Notes under the pieces: generated by a model
The model's database searches: none
Told to the model about the DNA's origin: nothing
Seen by the model: the letters and a program-made list of their open reading frames with translations, nothing else
Shown here: positions 54,668 to 62,329 of the stretch, piece after piece
Numbering within the stretch: the stretch's first letter is position 1
Layout of the letters: every line of letters begins with the position of its first letter
Made by a program: the position numbers and the translations under genes
Source of the DNA: Solibacillus sp. FSL H8-0523
GTDB lineage: Bacteria; Bacillota; Bacilli; Bacillales_A; Planococcaceae
Direction: 5' to 3'
NCBI RefSeq assembly: GCF_038051985.1
Contig: NZ_CP150291.1
Span: 2,480,001 to 2,544,000, forward strand
Length of the DNA stretch: 64,000 bases

Positions 54668-54835
54668 TCGTGTATGTTGTGGTGCTTATGAGAATAAGCT
54701 TAAAAGGGAAGTACGGTGTGAATCCGTCGCTGTCCCGCAACTGTATATTCGGAGTTTTTTACAAATACCACTGAGTAATCGGGAAGGTGTAAAAAATGTT
54801 GATGATAAGCCAGGAGACCTGCCAAAACTAGTACA
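54668..54835 (+). ncRNA. Cobalamin riboswitch without adjacent target gene
   Basis: AAAAGGGAAGTACGGTGTGA, TCGCTGTCCCGCAACTGTAT, ACCACTG with CGGGAAGGTG, and TAAGCCAGGAGACCTGCC give a full aptamer, closest to the metE leader in its TTCGGAGTTTTTTA segment. A terminator follows at 54931-54964. The first possible gene downstream is a 59-codon frame 440 bp further on. Confidence 0.92.
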
Positions 54836-54930
54836 CACCAATGCTCACGTGGAAATGAGTGGTGAAATTATCGTACGTCAAACGAATTTGAATTCCTGAT
54901 CTTCAGGCTTATTTAAGTTGACTTTTACCG

Positions 54931-54964
54931 ACCATCTTCCATCTTTACGCGAAGGTGGTTTTTT
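54931..54964 (+). terminator. Terminator of orphan cobalamin riboswitch
   Basis: ACCATCTTC (54931-54939) pairs with GAAGGTGGT (54951-54959) with one wobble, followed by TTTTT. Confidence 0.8.
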
Positions 54965-54975
54965 AGTGCTTGTCG

Positions 54976-55162
54976 GATGTCGATTTGTCTTAACTCTCCC
55001 CTATAAAGTTAGAAAATCGACATCTTGGAATTACTAAGATTTCCCCAAAATCAGTAGAAGCTTTGTGCTAAAGCTCCTACTAGCATGATGGTTAGTCATT
55101 TATGAACGCCTCATCTTACATTGCCGAATAGAGATGTTTAGGCATTATAGATGATTAACCAT
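54976..55162. other. Chain of three long hairpins, possible structured RNA or MITE-like relic
   Basis: Hairpin 1: GATGTCGATTT (54976-54986)/AAATCGACATC (55014-55024), extended inside by TCTTAACT/AGTTAGA. Hairpin 2: AGTAG-AGCTTT/AAAGCT-CTACT, about 55053-55081. Hairpin 3: imperfect arms 55088-55116 and 55132-55162, sharing ATGGTTA, TCAT, TAT, GCCT and CATCT. No coding frame spans the block. Confidence 0.5.
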
Positions 55163-55216
55163 TATTGCTTATATGCCGGTGCTTAAAAACGATAATCATC
55201 ACTCATCCCTCATTAT

Positions 55217-55230
55217 TGTAAGCGGTTTCA
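55217..55230. promoter_or_regulatory. CcpA cre site
   Basis: TGTAAGCGGTTTCA matches the cre consensus TGWAANCGNTNWCA at every fixed position. It lies 42 bp before the start of the 59-codon ORF, suggesting carbon catabolite control of it. Confidence 0.6.
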
Positions 55231-55271
55231 AAAAAACTTGAAGAATCACGTTAACTAAGGAGGAATATGGA

Positions 55272-55451
55272 ATGATAGAAACCTACATCGACTTATTAAA
55301 AGAGCAAATTATGCAAAATACACTTGGGAATACAGCAAGTACATTAACAGAAATCACCGAACAATTAATGCTTCAACACACAGATCACCAGCAAGAAATT
55401 TCAAAAGCTTATGATTTTGTGAGCCGCGAACTTTCAGGTGAATCGATTTAA
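55272..55451 (+). CDS. Small unknown protein, 59 aa
   Basis: ATG 55272 has AAGGAGG about 8 bases upstream. The protein begins MIETYIDLLKEQIMQNTLG and ends AYDFVSRELSGESI; it is mainly helical and acidic, without membrane span, cysteines or signal peptide. The start site and codon use look real. It is preceded by a perfect cre match and, 440 bp upstream, by a cobalamin riboswitch. A hairpin terminator follows at 55485. No family recognised. Confidence 0.6.
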   Translation: MIETYIDLLKEQIMQNTLGNTASTLTEITEQLMLQHTDHQQEISKAYDFVSRELSGESI

Positions 55452-55484
55452 TACATGAAGTATCATTTTTCAGAGGTATACAAA

Positions 55485-55528
55485 AAAGCTTGCATCGAGG
55501 TAACAATCCACCTCCTGCAAGCTTTCTC
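55485..55528. terminator. Bidirectional terminator
   Basis: AAAGCTTGCA pairs with TGCAAGCTTT and GAGGT with ACCTC around an 8-nt loop, between the 59-aa ORF and the convergent 222-aa gene. Confidence 0.88.
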
Positions 55529-56197
55529 CTATAAATTCAACCTATACTGGGTTAATGCAGATTTTGCATCCAACTGGTCGACTAAGGAATGATTTGTCGC
55601 AGCCTTCGTGCTATCTGTTCCTGATAGTTGGCCTAACAAAGCATCCGTGCTATTTGCTGATTTGGACGCAATATAGTTTTCGATCAAGCTAATGTTTTGC
55701 TGCATTTGCTCGATGCGGAATTGTGCCGAAGCATTTGGCGTTTCACCCATTCGCTCTATAAACCCGTTAAACGAAGATTGTAGCTTAGCCTTTGCCGCAT
55801 TCATGTTATTTAAAAGTTGCGATTGGAATGTGCTCGTTAACCCGTCCGCATAAGCAGCTGGTGCCGAGATATTCGGCGTGTTATAAAGGCTTGTTAAGTT
55901 CGCCGCCGATGTGCCAGTTGATTGTAAGCTTGATAACAATTGTGATGCAACATCTGAAGTCGAACCTGAAGAAGTTAAACCGTTTACTAACGAGTTTGCA
56001 CCACCATTTGAATACATATCCAGTAGCGAAGATACACTTGCAGCGGGCGTGGCGCTATTTGTTCCTGTTCCTAAAGCATTCATTAAATAGTTTTCAAAGC
56101 TTGTTCCTGAGATATTCGGTGTTGTAGCAGCCGCCGTGCCATATGTAGAGCCGAGTAAACTATTAATTGAATTCAGTGATGATAAGTCCATTGACAT
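55529..56197 (-). CDS. Unknown Ser/Ala/Asn-rich protein
   Basis: 222 aa, strikingly rich in Ser, Ala, Asn, Thr and Leu, poor in charged residues until the C-terminal third. Short repeats such as SLLGSTYGTAAATTPN, NALGTGTNSATPAASVSSLL and SLQSTGTSAANLTSLY alternate hydrophobic and small residues; the C-terminus (FIERMGETPNASAQFRIEQM) is helical. No signal peptide or span. The composition recalls flagellar hook or capping proteins and other secreted flagellar-type substrates, but no family is recognised. Excellent GGGAGGTG before ATG 56197, so it is a real gene. Confidence 0.7.
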   Translation of the reverse strand: MSMDLSSLNSINSLLGSTYGTAAATTPNISGTSFENYLMNALGTGTNSATPAASVSSLLDMYSNGGANSLVNGLTSSGSTSDVASQLLSSLQSTGTSAANLTSLYNTPNISAPAAYADGLTSTFQSQLLNNMNAAKAKLQSSFNGFIERMGETPNASAQFRIEQMQQNISLIENYIASKSANSTDALLGQLSGTDSTKAATNHSLVDQLDAKSALTQYRLNL

Positions 56198-56300
56198 CTT
56201 TATTCACCTCCCTTTCTTCTATTATACCGTGACCTAGTTAAATCCACAAAACCCCCTAAAAAGTTCACCAGTAATATCCATTTAACATTACAATAAACAT

Positions 56301-56390
56301 ACAGGTTATTCACAAAAATTTACCTGTTGCCTTATCCATGGAACGTGTTACATGGATAAATAATAAACGGTCGATTTGCAATGCTACAAT
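56301..56390 (+). promoter_or_regulatory. Operator region of the LytTR operon
   Basis: TTATCCATG (56332-56340) and CATGGATAA (56351-56359) are perfect 9-bp arms with a 10-nt spacer; ACAGGT/ACCTGT (56301-56306, 56322-56327) is a second dyad upstream. A TACAAT -10 lies at 56385-56390. The dyads are placed where an activator would bind. Confidence 0.5.
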
Positions 56391-56411
56391 CGTAGCTAGA
56401 AAGGAGCACTT

Positions 56412-56867
56412 ATGAAAATTCATCTTCATATTGAAAGTGATATACAACAAATCGAAATACATATTCACGCACCTGATTATAACGAAACTGTCGAACAGCT
56501 GATGAAAAAGTTGAAGCAACAATCCGTTTCAAATCACATCGCGGGCTATAAGGACAATAACATTCATTTATTACAAGTTCACGAGGTCTTTTCAATTTAT
56601 AGTGACAATGGCAAAGTCTATATCCAAACAGATGACGAAGAATTTGAGGCAAAAAACAAATTATATGAGCTGGAAGAACGCTTCGAACATCAATTTATTC
56701 GTATTAATAAAGCAACGCTCGTTAATCTCAAAAAAATTATTTCCATCCAATCCAAGGTGCTTGGTAATCCGCAAATTGTTTTAGCAAACGATGCAACCAT
56801 TCCAGTTAGCCGCAACTATTTTAAATCACTAAAAGAAGCACTCGGTTTAGGAGGTACTATGAGATGA
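56412..56867 (+). CDS. LytTR domain DNA-binding protein
   Basis: 151 aa without a receiver domain. Residues ~50-148 are a LytTR fold: EVFSIYSDNGKVYIQTDDE, LYELEERFEHQFIRINKATL and NLKKIISIQ, then VSRNYFKSLKEALG. Such stand-alone LytTR proteins are encoded with DUF3021 membrane proteins and control neighbouring ABC transporter genes. AAGGAGC precedes ATG 56412; the stop overlaps the next start (ATGA). Confidence 0.9.
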   Translation: MKIHLHIESDIQQIEIHIHAPDYNETVEQLMKKLKQQSVSNHIAGYKDNNIHLLQVHEVFSIYSDNGKVYIQTDDEEFEAKNKLYELEERFEHQFIRINKATLVNLKKIISIQSKVLGNPQIVLANDATIPVSRNYFKSLKEALGLGGTMR

Positions 56868-57274
56868 AAAACTTTTTTATTAGCTTTATGGTCAGCGTAT
56901 TTATCTCTTATTTTACACTTGCTATGATTGCATTTAATAATCCTGAAGATGTGTGGTCAAGTAAGACCATTTTCGTACAATTTATATTAGCAAATGGACT
57001 TGGCTTTATGATTGGCTGTGCGAATTTTTTATTCAAAATCCAGCATTGGCCATATATTGCTGTGTTATCCGCGCACTATCTCATTGTTGTCACATCCTCA
57101 TTTATCATTGGAAATTTCGGCAATTGGTTTTATATGAGTGAACCGATGACTGTCATCTCATTATTTTTACGTGTGACAATTGTGTATGTTGGCGTTTGGA
57201 TTGCGCTTATCTTTGAACAAAAACGCGCAATAAGCAAAATGAATGCGCAGTTACAAAAAAATCGAGGGGAATAA
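56864..57274 (+). CDS. DUF3021 membrane protein
   Basis: 136 aa with four spans (FFISFMVSVFISYFTLAMIA; FVQFILANGLGFMIGCANFL; LSAHYLIVVTSSFIIG; LFLRVTIVYVGVWIALI) and a charged C-terminus. DUF3021 proteins pair with LytTR regulators and are believed to inhibit or tune them at the membrane. AGGAGG is correctly placed inside the end of the LytTR gene. Confidence 0.88.
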   Translation: MKNFFISFMVSVFISYFTLAMIAFNNPEDVWSSKTIFVQFILANGLGFMIGCANFLFKIQHWPYIAVLSAHYLIVVTSSFIIGNFGNWFYMSEPMTVISLFLRVTIVYVGVWIALIFEQKRAISKMNAQLQKNRGE

Positions 57275-57276
57275 CT

Positions 57277-58188
57277 ATGACGAATATTATTGAAGTAAAA
57301 CAGTTAACCAAGCATTACGGACCGGTGAAAGCTGTGAAAGGCATTAGTTTTCAAGTGGCAAAAGGCGCCCTCTTCGCTTTTTTAGGAAGTAACGGTGCTG
57401 GGAAATCAACGACCATCGAAATACTCTGTACATTGCTAGATCCCTCAAGTGGCGACGTACAAATAAACGGTCATGAACTTGGAACGATTAAGGGCAATGC
57501 TTCGATTCGCGAATCGATTGGTATTGTATTTCAGCAAAGCATTTTAGATGCAAAGTTAACCGTAAAAGAGAACATTTTACATCGCGGGCGGTTTTATCAA
57601 TTGTCAAAAAAGCAATTGCAAGAAAACTATGCGTTCGCACAACAATACTTACAGCTTGAAGATATTGAATCAAAACAATACGGACAATTATCAGGGGGAC
57701 AACGCAGACGTGCAGATATTGCCCGGGCAATCATTCATAAGCCTCCCCTTCTGTTTTTAGATGAACCTACGACCGGCTTAGACCCCCATACACGAAAATT
57801 TGTGTGGGAAACAATAGAGCGCTTGCGTAAAGAAATTGGTATGACGATTTTCTTAACGACCCATTACATGGAAGAAGCTGCGAATGCCGACCAAATTGTA
57901 GTCATGAAGCAAGGTGAAATTGTTGCACAAGGTACACCAAATGCATTAAAGGAGCAGTTTGCAAGTGATCAGCTTGTCATTACTTTAAAAGAAGCGTTCA
58001 CAATCGACAACATTCAGTCACACACAATTTATCCTGTGCTGGCAGATGGGGATGTTTATAAAATCAACCTCCCCTCTACACTCAATGCACTCCCGATACT
58101 CAATCAACTCGAGCCTTATCTTTCGTCTTTTGAAGTGGTGAAAGGCTCGCTTGATCAAGTGTTTATTCAAATTAACGAAGAAAAGTAG
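57277..58188 (+). CDS. ABC transporter ATP-binding protein (DrrA/CcmA type)
   Basis: 303 aa. Walker A GSNGAGKST, Q-loop VFQQSILDAKLT, signature LSGGQRRRADIARAI, Walker B LLFLDEPTTGLD and H-loop TTHYMEE. The ~80-residue C-terminal extension resembles the regulatory domain of DrrA-type export ATPases. It works with the ABC-2 permease encoded directly downstream; substrate likely an antimicrobial or toxic peptide, drug or lipid (family inference). Confidence 0.92.
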   Translation: MTNIIEVKQLTKHYGPVKAVKGISFQVAKGALFAFLGSNGAGKSTTIEILCTLLDPSSGDVQINGHELGTIKGNASIRESIGIVFQQSILDAKLTVKENILHRGRFYQLSKKQLQENYAFAQQYLQLEDIESKQYGQLSGGQRRRADIARAIIHKPPLLFLDEPTTGLDPHTRKFVWETIERLRKEIGMTIFLTTHYMEEAANADQIVVMKQGEIVAQGTPNALKEQFASDQLVITLKEAFTIDNIQSHTIYPVLADGDVYKINLPSTLNALPILNQLEPYLSSFEVVKGSLDQVFIQINEEK

Positions 58189-58197
58189 GTGAAAATC

Positions 58198-59064
58198 ATG
58201 CTCGTCAGTCTAATTAGCCGTAATAACAAAGTGTTTCTCCGCAATAAAATGCTCGTATTTTTCTCGCTCTTTTCTGTCCTCATCTCGGTCGGTGTTTATG
58301 TGGTCTTCCTTCAAAAATTACAAACGGATGCGATTAGTCAAGTAGTCCCTGTAACGAAGGCCATTGAGATTTTAGTGAGTGAATGGATGGTTGCAGGGAT
58401 ATTAACAACCATTGCAATGACGTCAACACTTAGCGTATTCGCGATTTATATTCAAGATTTAGAAACAAAGCGCACGGCTGATTTTTTAGTAACCTCTGCT
58501 TCCAGATTTAATATTCAACTTAGCTATGTGTTTAGCTCGCTGATGATTGGCTTTATGATGACGTTTGTTGCATTTATTTGCTGTGAGGTTTTTATCGTAG
58601 TGATTGGCGGTTCATTATTATCATTTTCTGCGTTTGTTAAAGTGTTAGCCCTGATATTAGTAGGCGTACTTCTCAGTTCAACGATCAACTTATTCATCGT
58701 ACTTTTTATCAACTCTGAAACGGCCTTTTCAACGGTCAATACCGTGATTGGGACAATGATTGGTTTTTTATGTGGTATTTATGTACCTATTGGTGTCTTG
58801 CCTAGTACAGTACAAAGCGTTATTCACTTTTTCCCAGTAAGTCATATTGCTGTATTACTGCGTCAGGTGTTAATGGAGCCTTCTTTAGCTTCAGTTTTTG
58901 AAGGTGCTACAGCTTTTGAGGAATCCTATAAACTAAATTATGGTGTCGTGTATAAAATTGGCGATTCAATCATTTCTCCAGCTACAAGTGTGCTGTTCAT
59001 TGTAGGTACGATTGTCGTTGTTTTGGGACTTTCAGCTATTGCTTATAAACGAAAATATAAATGA
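58198..59064 (+). CDS. ABC-2 type transporter permease
   Basis: About 288 aa from ATG 58198, with AGGTGA six bases before it (GTG 58189 directly after the previous stop is less likely). Six spans; the ABC-2 core is seen in VKVLALILVGVLLSSTINLF and the conserved GFLCGIYVPIGVLPSTVQSV followed by FPVSHIAVLLRQVLM. Forms the exporter with the preceding ATPase. Last gene of the LytTR-DUF3021-ABC operon. Confidence 0.9.
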   Translation: MLVSLISRNNKVFLRNKMLVFFSLFSVLISVGVYVVFLQKLQTDAISQVVPVTKAIEILVSEWMVAGILTTIAMTSTLSVFAIYIQDLETKRTADFLVTSASRFNIQLSYVFSSLMIGFMMTFVAFICCEVFIVVIGGSLLSFSAFVKVLALILVGVLLSSTINLFIVLFINSETAFSTVNTVIGTMIGFLCGIYVPIGVLPSTVQSVIHFFPVSHIAVLLRQVLMEPSLASVFEGATAFEESYKLNYGVVYKIGDSIISPATSVLFIVGTIVVVLGLSAIAYKRKYK

Positions 59065-59066
59065 AT

Positions 59067-59098
59067 AAAAGCGCGGCATCGCACCGCACTTTTCCCTT
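59067..59098 (+). terminator. Terminator of LytTR-ABC operon
   Basis: AAAAGCGCGG pairs with CCGCACTTTT with one mismatch, then CCCTTTT. Modest stem. Confidence 0.55.
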
Positions 59099-59100
59099 TT

Positions 59101-59322
59101 CTAGAAAAATGTATTATAGCCCACACCCATTATGTAAAGGGTTAATAAAATAATTCCACAAATATTGCCTAATTTATATAATTTCATTTGCATATTAGAA
59201 AACTCTGGTTGCTCCTTATAACGCCACTTTTCCATAAATAGCATCGCTTCTTCTGGCTCGTATAAGCCCCAAATGAAAAATCCGTATACCGGGATCGATA
59301 TCACAATCGTGATAAATAACAT
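59101..59322 (-). CDS. Small two-span membrane protein
   Basis: 73 aa: span 1 LFITIVISIPVYGFFIWGL, cytosolic or external segment EPEEAMLFMEKWRYKEQPEFS, span 2 GNICGIILLTLYIMGVGY. The EA-x-x-F-x-x-KWRYK-x-x-PE pattern resembles DUF6199-type small membrane proteins. AAGGGGGG lies before ATG 59322. Function unknown. Confidence 0.65.
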   Translation of the reverse strand: MLFITIVISIPVYGFFIWGLYEPEEAMLFMEKWRYKEQPEFSNMQMKLYKLGNICGIILLTLYIMGVGYNTFF

Positions 59323-59412
59323 AGGAACCCCCCTTTTTAAAGTTCTATTATAATCTCTTTAGGCAAGTAAATGGTAAATAGTTTCAAATTACGGGATGTA
59401 TTGGTAGAATAA

Positions 59413-59559
59413 AAAGAATTTTTAGTTACTTCTGAAGCGATTGGTGTAGAACGCGGTGAAAAAGTGCTAGCAATTTTACAAGTCGGCTATCCTGACATGA
59501 CACCACATGCACGTGAACGTACACCGATTGATGAGAAGTTAACGAATATTAGTGAATAA
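59413..59559 (+). pseudogene. C-terminal remnant of nitroreductase
   Basis: A stop-to-stop frame of 48 codons without a start: FLVTSEAIGVERGEKVLAIL, then QVGYPDMTPHARERTPIDEK and LTNISE. GEKVxAxLQVGYP...RTPxxEKLT is the C-terminus of small nitroreductase-family flavoproteins. The FMN-binding N-terminal part is absent. Likely deletion relic. Confidence 0.6.
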
Positions 59560-59577
59560 TTAGCGAATGCAAATAGT

Positions 59578-59612
59578 GGATAACCTCAATTTTCATTTTG
59601 AGGTTATCCATT
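59578..59612. terminator. Terminator downstream of GNAT gene
   Basis: GGATAACCTCAA (59578-59589) pairs perfectly with TTGAGGTTATCC (59598-59609), then TTTTA / AAAAT. Confidence 0.88.
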
Positions 59613-60047
59613 TTACTTGTTTAAAAATAATGTCATACCAGGGGCTTCTCTATCACGTACCGTAAAACCTAACTTTTCGTAAAATGGTTGCTTACCTTGT
59701 GCACAAAATAATTGTACCCACCTTATCCCTTTTTGCTCACAATATTTTACTAACGCTTGTATTAGATTTTTCCCTACACCTTTTCCTTGATAGTCAGGAT
59801 GAATCATCACGTCACAAATAAATGTTTGATACACACCGTCAGAAATGATTCGACCAAATCCAATTAATTGTTGTTCATTATATACAGAAATTTGATACCA
59901 GCTGTTGCATATTCCTTCGTATAATTGTTCCTGTGAAAATAGTCTCTTCGCATTCCAACCGGTTGTTTTATGTAATGCTAAATACTGCTTTTTTTCAGGT
60001 GTTTCTTCACAAAAAATTAACTTTTCATATACAATACTATGTCTCAT
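59613..60047 (-). CDS. GNAT family N-acetyltransferase
   Basis: About 144 aa from ATG 60047; AAGGGG is nine bases away, whereas ATG 60056 touches it. Motif A: VMIHPDYQGKGVGKNLIQAL, with the Q/R-x-x-G-x-G acetyl-CoA loop; then FCAQGKQPFYEKLGFTVR. Belongs to the small YitI/ElaA-like group. Acceptor unknown. Single gene. Confidence 0.85.
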   Translation of the reverse strand: MRHSIVYEKLIFCEETPEKKQYLALHKTTGWNAKRLFSQEQLYEGICNSWYQISVYNEQQLIGFGRIISDGVYQTFICDVMIHPDYQGKGVGKNLIQALVKYCEQKGIRWVQLFCAQGKQPFYEKLGFTVRDREAPGMTLFLNK

Positions 60048-60149
60048 CGTAAACATCCCCTTTTATGAATAATAATACATATAATATAATTAAAATACAA
60101 TTACAATCAAAAAAAGAACAATATGGATTTCTCCATTTTGCTCTAAAAT

Positions 60150-60464
60150 TTAATGTTTCGCATGAATAATTGCCTGATGTAATAAATTCATCACATGCTC
60201 ATCATCGCTCGTATAATACATCGTTGTTCCCTCGCGTCTGAACTTGACGAGGCGTAAATTTTTTAAAAAGCGTAATTGATGTGAAACCGTGGATTGACCT
60301 AAATTCAAGATTTCGGCAATATCATTGACCGCATATTCCTCGCAGCACAGTAAATTCAAAATACGAATACGCGTCGGGTCACTGAGTGCTTTAAACGTTT
60401 GCGATACGACAAATAATGTTTCATCATCCAGCTCGTGATTTACTTGTTCGATTGATTCGTTCAT
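60150..60464 (-). CDS. czrA: ArsR/SmtB family metal sensor, CzrA-like
   Basis: 104 aa. Winged helix: [37 protein letters not shown]. The C-terminal helix [18 protein letters not shown] carries the alpha-5 Zn/Co site (Asp, His, His, His) of CzrA. The metal-free protein represses and Zn(II) or Co(II) releases it. Follows czcD by 12 bp; a near-perfect palindrome before czcD is the probable operator. AAAGGAGG precedes ATG 60464. Confidence 0.9.
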   Translation of the reverse strand: MNESIEQVNHELDDETLFVVSQTFKALSDPTRIRILNLLCCEEYAVNDIAEILNLGQSTVSHQLRFLKNLRLVKFRREGTTMYYTSDDEHVMNLLHQAIIHAKH

Positions 60465-60476
60465 GTAGTTCCTCCT

Positions 60477-61427
60477 TTAATGATGGTGGTGATGATGATG
60501 CCCATCTGTTTCTGCTTTTACGTTACAAAATACGCTATCTTTATGTGCATGTGTACGACCTTCCACTTGAATTGTCGCGTGTTGAATGTTCGCATGTAAT
60601 AAATCATGTTCAATGTTAGCTAAAATGGCGCTGCTTTCTTTCACAGTCAACTCGTCATCTAGTACGATATGGCATGTTAACGCATGTAGGCCACTAGTCA
60701 CCGCCCAAATGTGTACATCATGCACACCGCGCACTTGTTCATGCTCTTTTAGGATGGTTAATACTTGTTCACTATCGACACTAGTTGGCGTTCCTTCCAT
60801 TAATACATGTAATGAATTTTTCGTAACAAAATAGCCTCCACGTAATACGAGTGCAGCGACAATGACACTCGCTAATGGATCTGCCCAGCCAAAGCCGAAA
60901 AACATAATGAGTAAGGCTGCGATAATTGCGCCAACTGAACCAAGCATATCGCTAATGACATGTAAAAAGGCTCCGCGCATATTCAAGTTTTCTTCTGTGT
61001 CCGCACCCTTCATCATGATCCATGCAACTAAAATGTTCACAAGTAACCCAATCACACTAATAATAAGCATGCCTGTCGTTGCAACTTCAGGAGGATTTTG
61101 AAAACGCTCAATTGCTTCGTAAAAAATGAATAACGCAATCGCAATCAGTGTAATCCCATTAAATAGCGCAGCTAAAATCTCAATCCGTTTATAACCATAC
61201 GTTTTTGACATGGTCACGGCCTTTTCTGACACAATAAACGCTACCAGTGCAATCGCAAGTGACACCGCGTCACTTAACATATGCCCTGCGTCTGATAATA
61301 ACGCTAAGCTATTTGTTAAAAAGCCCCCAATTCCTTCCACAATCATGAAGCTAAAAATAATCCAAAATGAAATCAGTAACACCTTTTTGTTGGCACCATG
61401 TGAATGGTGATGGTGATGTTCAGCCAT
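60477..61427 (-). CDS. czcD: Cation diffusion facilitator CzcD
   Basis: 316 aa with six spans. Metal site A: HMLSDAVSLA in span 2 and HVISDMLGSVG in span 5, the HxxxD pairs of Zn/Co/Cd efflux CDF proteins. The cytosolic C-terminal domain is followed by seven terminal histidines, and the N-terminus begins AEHHHHHSHG, both likely metal-gathering. Exchanges Zn(II) for protons. In operon with czrA; GGGGTTGATT precedes ATG 61427. Confidence 0.94.
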   Translation of the reverse strand: MAEHHHHHSHGANKKVLLISFWIIFSFMIVEGIGGFLTNSLALLSDAGHMLSDAVSLAIALVAFIVSEKAVTMSKTYGYKRIEILAALFNGITLIAIALFIFYEAIERFQNPPEVATTGMLIISVIGLLVNILVAWIMMKGADTEENLNMRGAFLHVISDMLGSVGAIIAALLIMFFGFGWADPLASVIVAALVLRGGYFVTKNSLHVLMEGTPTSVDSEQVLTILKEHEQVRGVHDVHIWAVTSGLHALTCHIVLDDELTVKESSAILANIEHDLLHANIQHATIQVEGRTHAHKDSVFCNVKAETDGHHHHHHH

Positions 61428-61442
61428 CTAATCAACCCCTTA

Positions 61443-61466
61443 ATATATGAGCATATGTTCATATAT
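61443..61466. promoter_or_regulatory. CzrA-type operator before czcD
   Basis: A 24-bp palindrome with one mismatch, core ATATGAGCAT/ATGTTCATAT, 16 bp before the czcD start. It fits the 12-2-12 TGAACA/TGTTCA-type sites of SmtB/CzrA repressors. Confidence 0.7.
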
Positions 61467-61564
61467 AGATAATAAAACTTATTGAATTATTTGTCAATTA
61501 AACATTACTTTTAATTTTACTTCATATAATATAGCCAACTTTGAAACACGAAAGGTAATGACTA

Positions 61565-62200
61565 TTGAAAAAATTAATTTTCCCTTTATTACTCCTTGCC
61601 TTCGCCTATGGATGTAATAATAATGATGATGCTGTTGTTGATGTTGTCGCAAGCCCTTCAAATGAGCTAAATACTGAACAGTCAACAGAAGCCGAGCCCT
61701 TAACAATTATAAAAACATATGATGAAGCCATTGGTCAGCTCGAAGCCTACTATCTAAATGAACAACTCACACAAACGATAGGTGAAGAAGACATTAATCT
61801 TACTGTAACTTCTGTTGAATACGGAAAAGTGTTCATTAATGAAGAAAACCGTGGCATATATGAGGATATTGGCGATGAATTTGGAAAAAATGTGTATATA
61901 AAAATAGGTGTTAAAATTGACGGAAACTTTGATAACTTCAAAGACAAGACGTTTTTCGCCTATCAATCAGAACTTGAAATAATGGACATCATAACACAAG
62001 CCGATTCAACCTTTAGCGATCAAGTGAAATTCGAAGGCGAAGCAGTTTCAACACCGATAACAGGCTATTTATATTTCATTACAGATGCCGAATTCCCAAT
62101 AAAAAAAGTAAATTTGATTACCCCTGCCCCTTTTAATAATGGCGATAAACGCTCAATTTCAAATCCATACGAAATTGAATTGAATCTCAAAACGAAATAA
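61565..62200 (+). CDS. Putative lipoprotein, unknown function
   Basis: 211 aa. Signal peptide KKLIFPLLLLAFAYG then Cys16, with the somewhat unusual lipobox AYGC, followed by NNNDD and an acidic, low-complexity linker. The folded part (~60-211) is a single domain with LTVTSVEYGKVFIN and VYIKIGVKIDG, resembling DUF4352/DUF5067 immunoglobulin-like lipoprotein domains. The start is TTG 61565 with AAAGG upstream. Anchored outside the cytoplasmic membrane; role unknown. Confidence 0.72.
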   Translation: MKKLIFPLLLLAFAYGCNNNDDAVVDVVASPSNELNTEQSTEAEPLTIIKTYDEAIGQLEAYYLNEQLTQTIGEEDINLTVTSVEYGKVFINEENRGIYEDIGDEFGKNVYIKIGVKIDGNFDNFKDKTFFAYQSELEIMDIITQADSTFSDQVKFEGEAVSTPITGYLYFITDAEFPIKKVNLITPAPFNNGDKRSISNPYEIELNLKTK

Positions 62201-62204
62201 TAGG

Positions 62205-62245
62205 ATGGCGAATGCATGGAATAACATGGCATTCGCCATTTTTTA
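62205..62245 (+). terminator. Terminator after lipoprotein gene
   Basis: ATGGCGAATGC (62205-62215) pairs perfectly with GCATTCGCCAT (62229-62239), then TTTTTATTTT. Confidence 0.92.
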
Positions 62246-62329
62246 TTTTCAGATAATTTATAAAACAAAACATTATTTTGTAGTATACTAGCAATCCAGA
62301 TACAAAATTTTACACAAGGAGGTTTATCC

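Noticed and set aside
54663-54899. 78-codon frame on the plus strand
   Set aside because: It lies inside the cobalamin aptamer; the conserved elements of the riboswitch explain the sequence.
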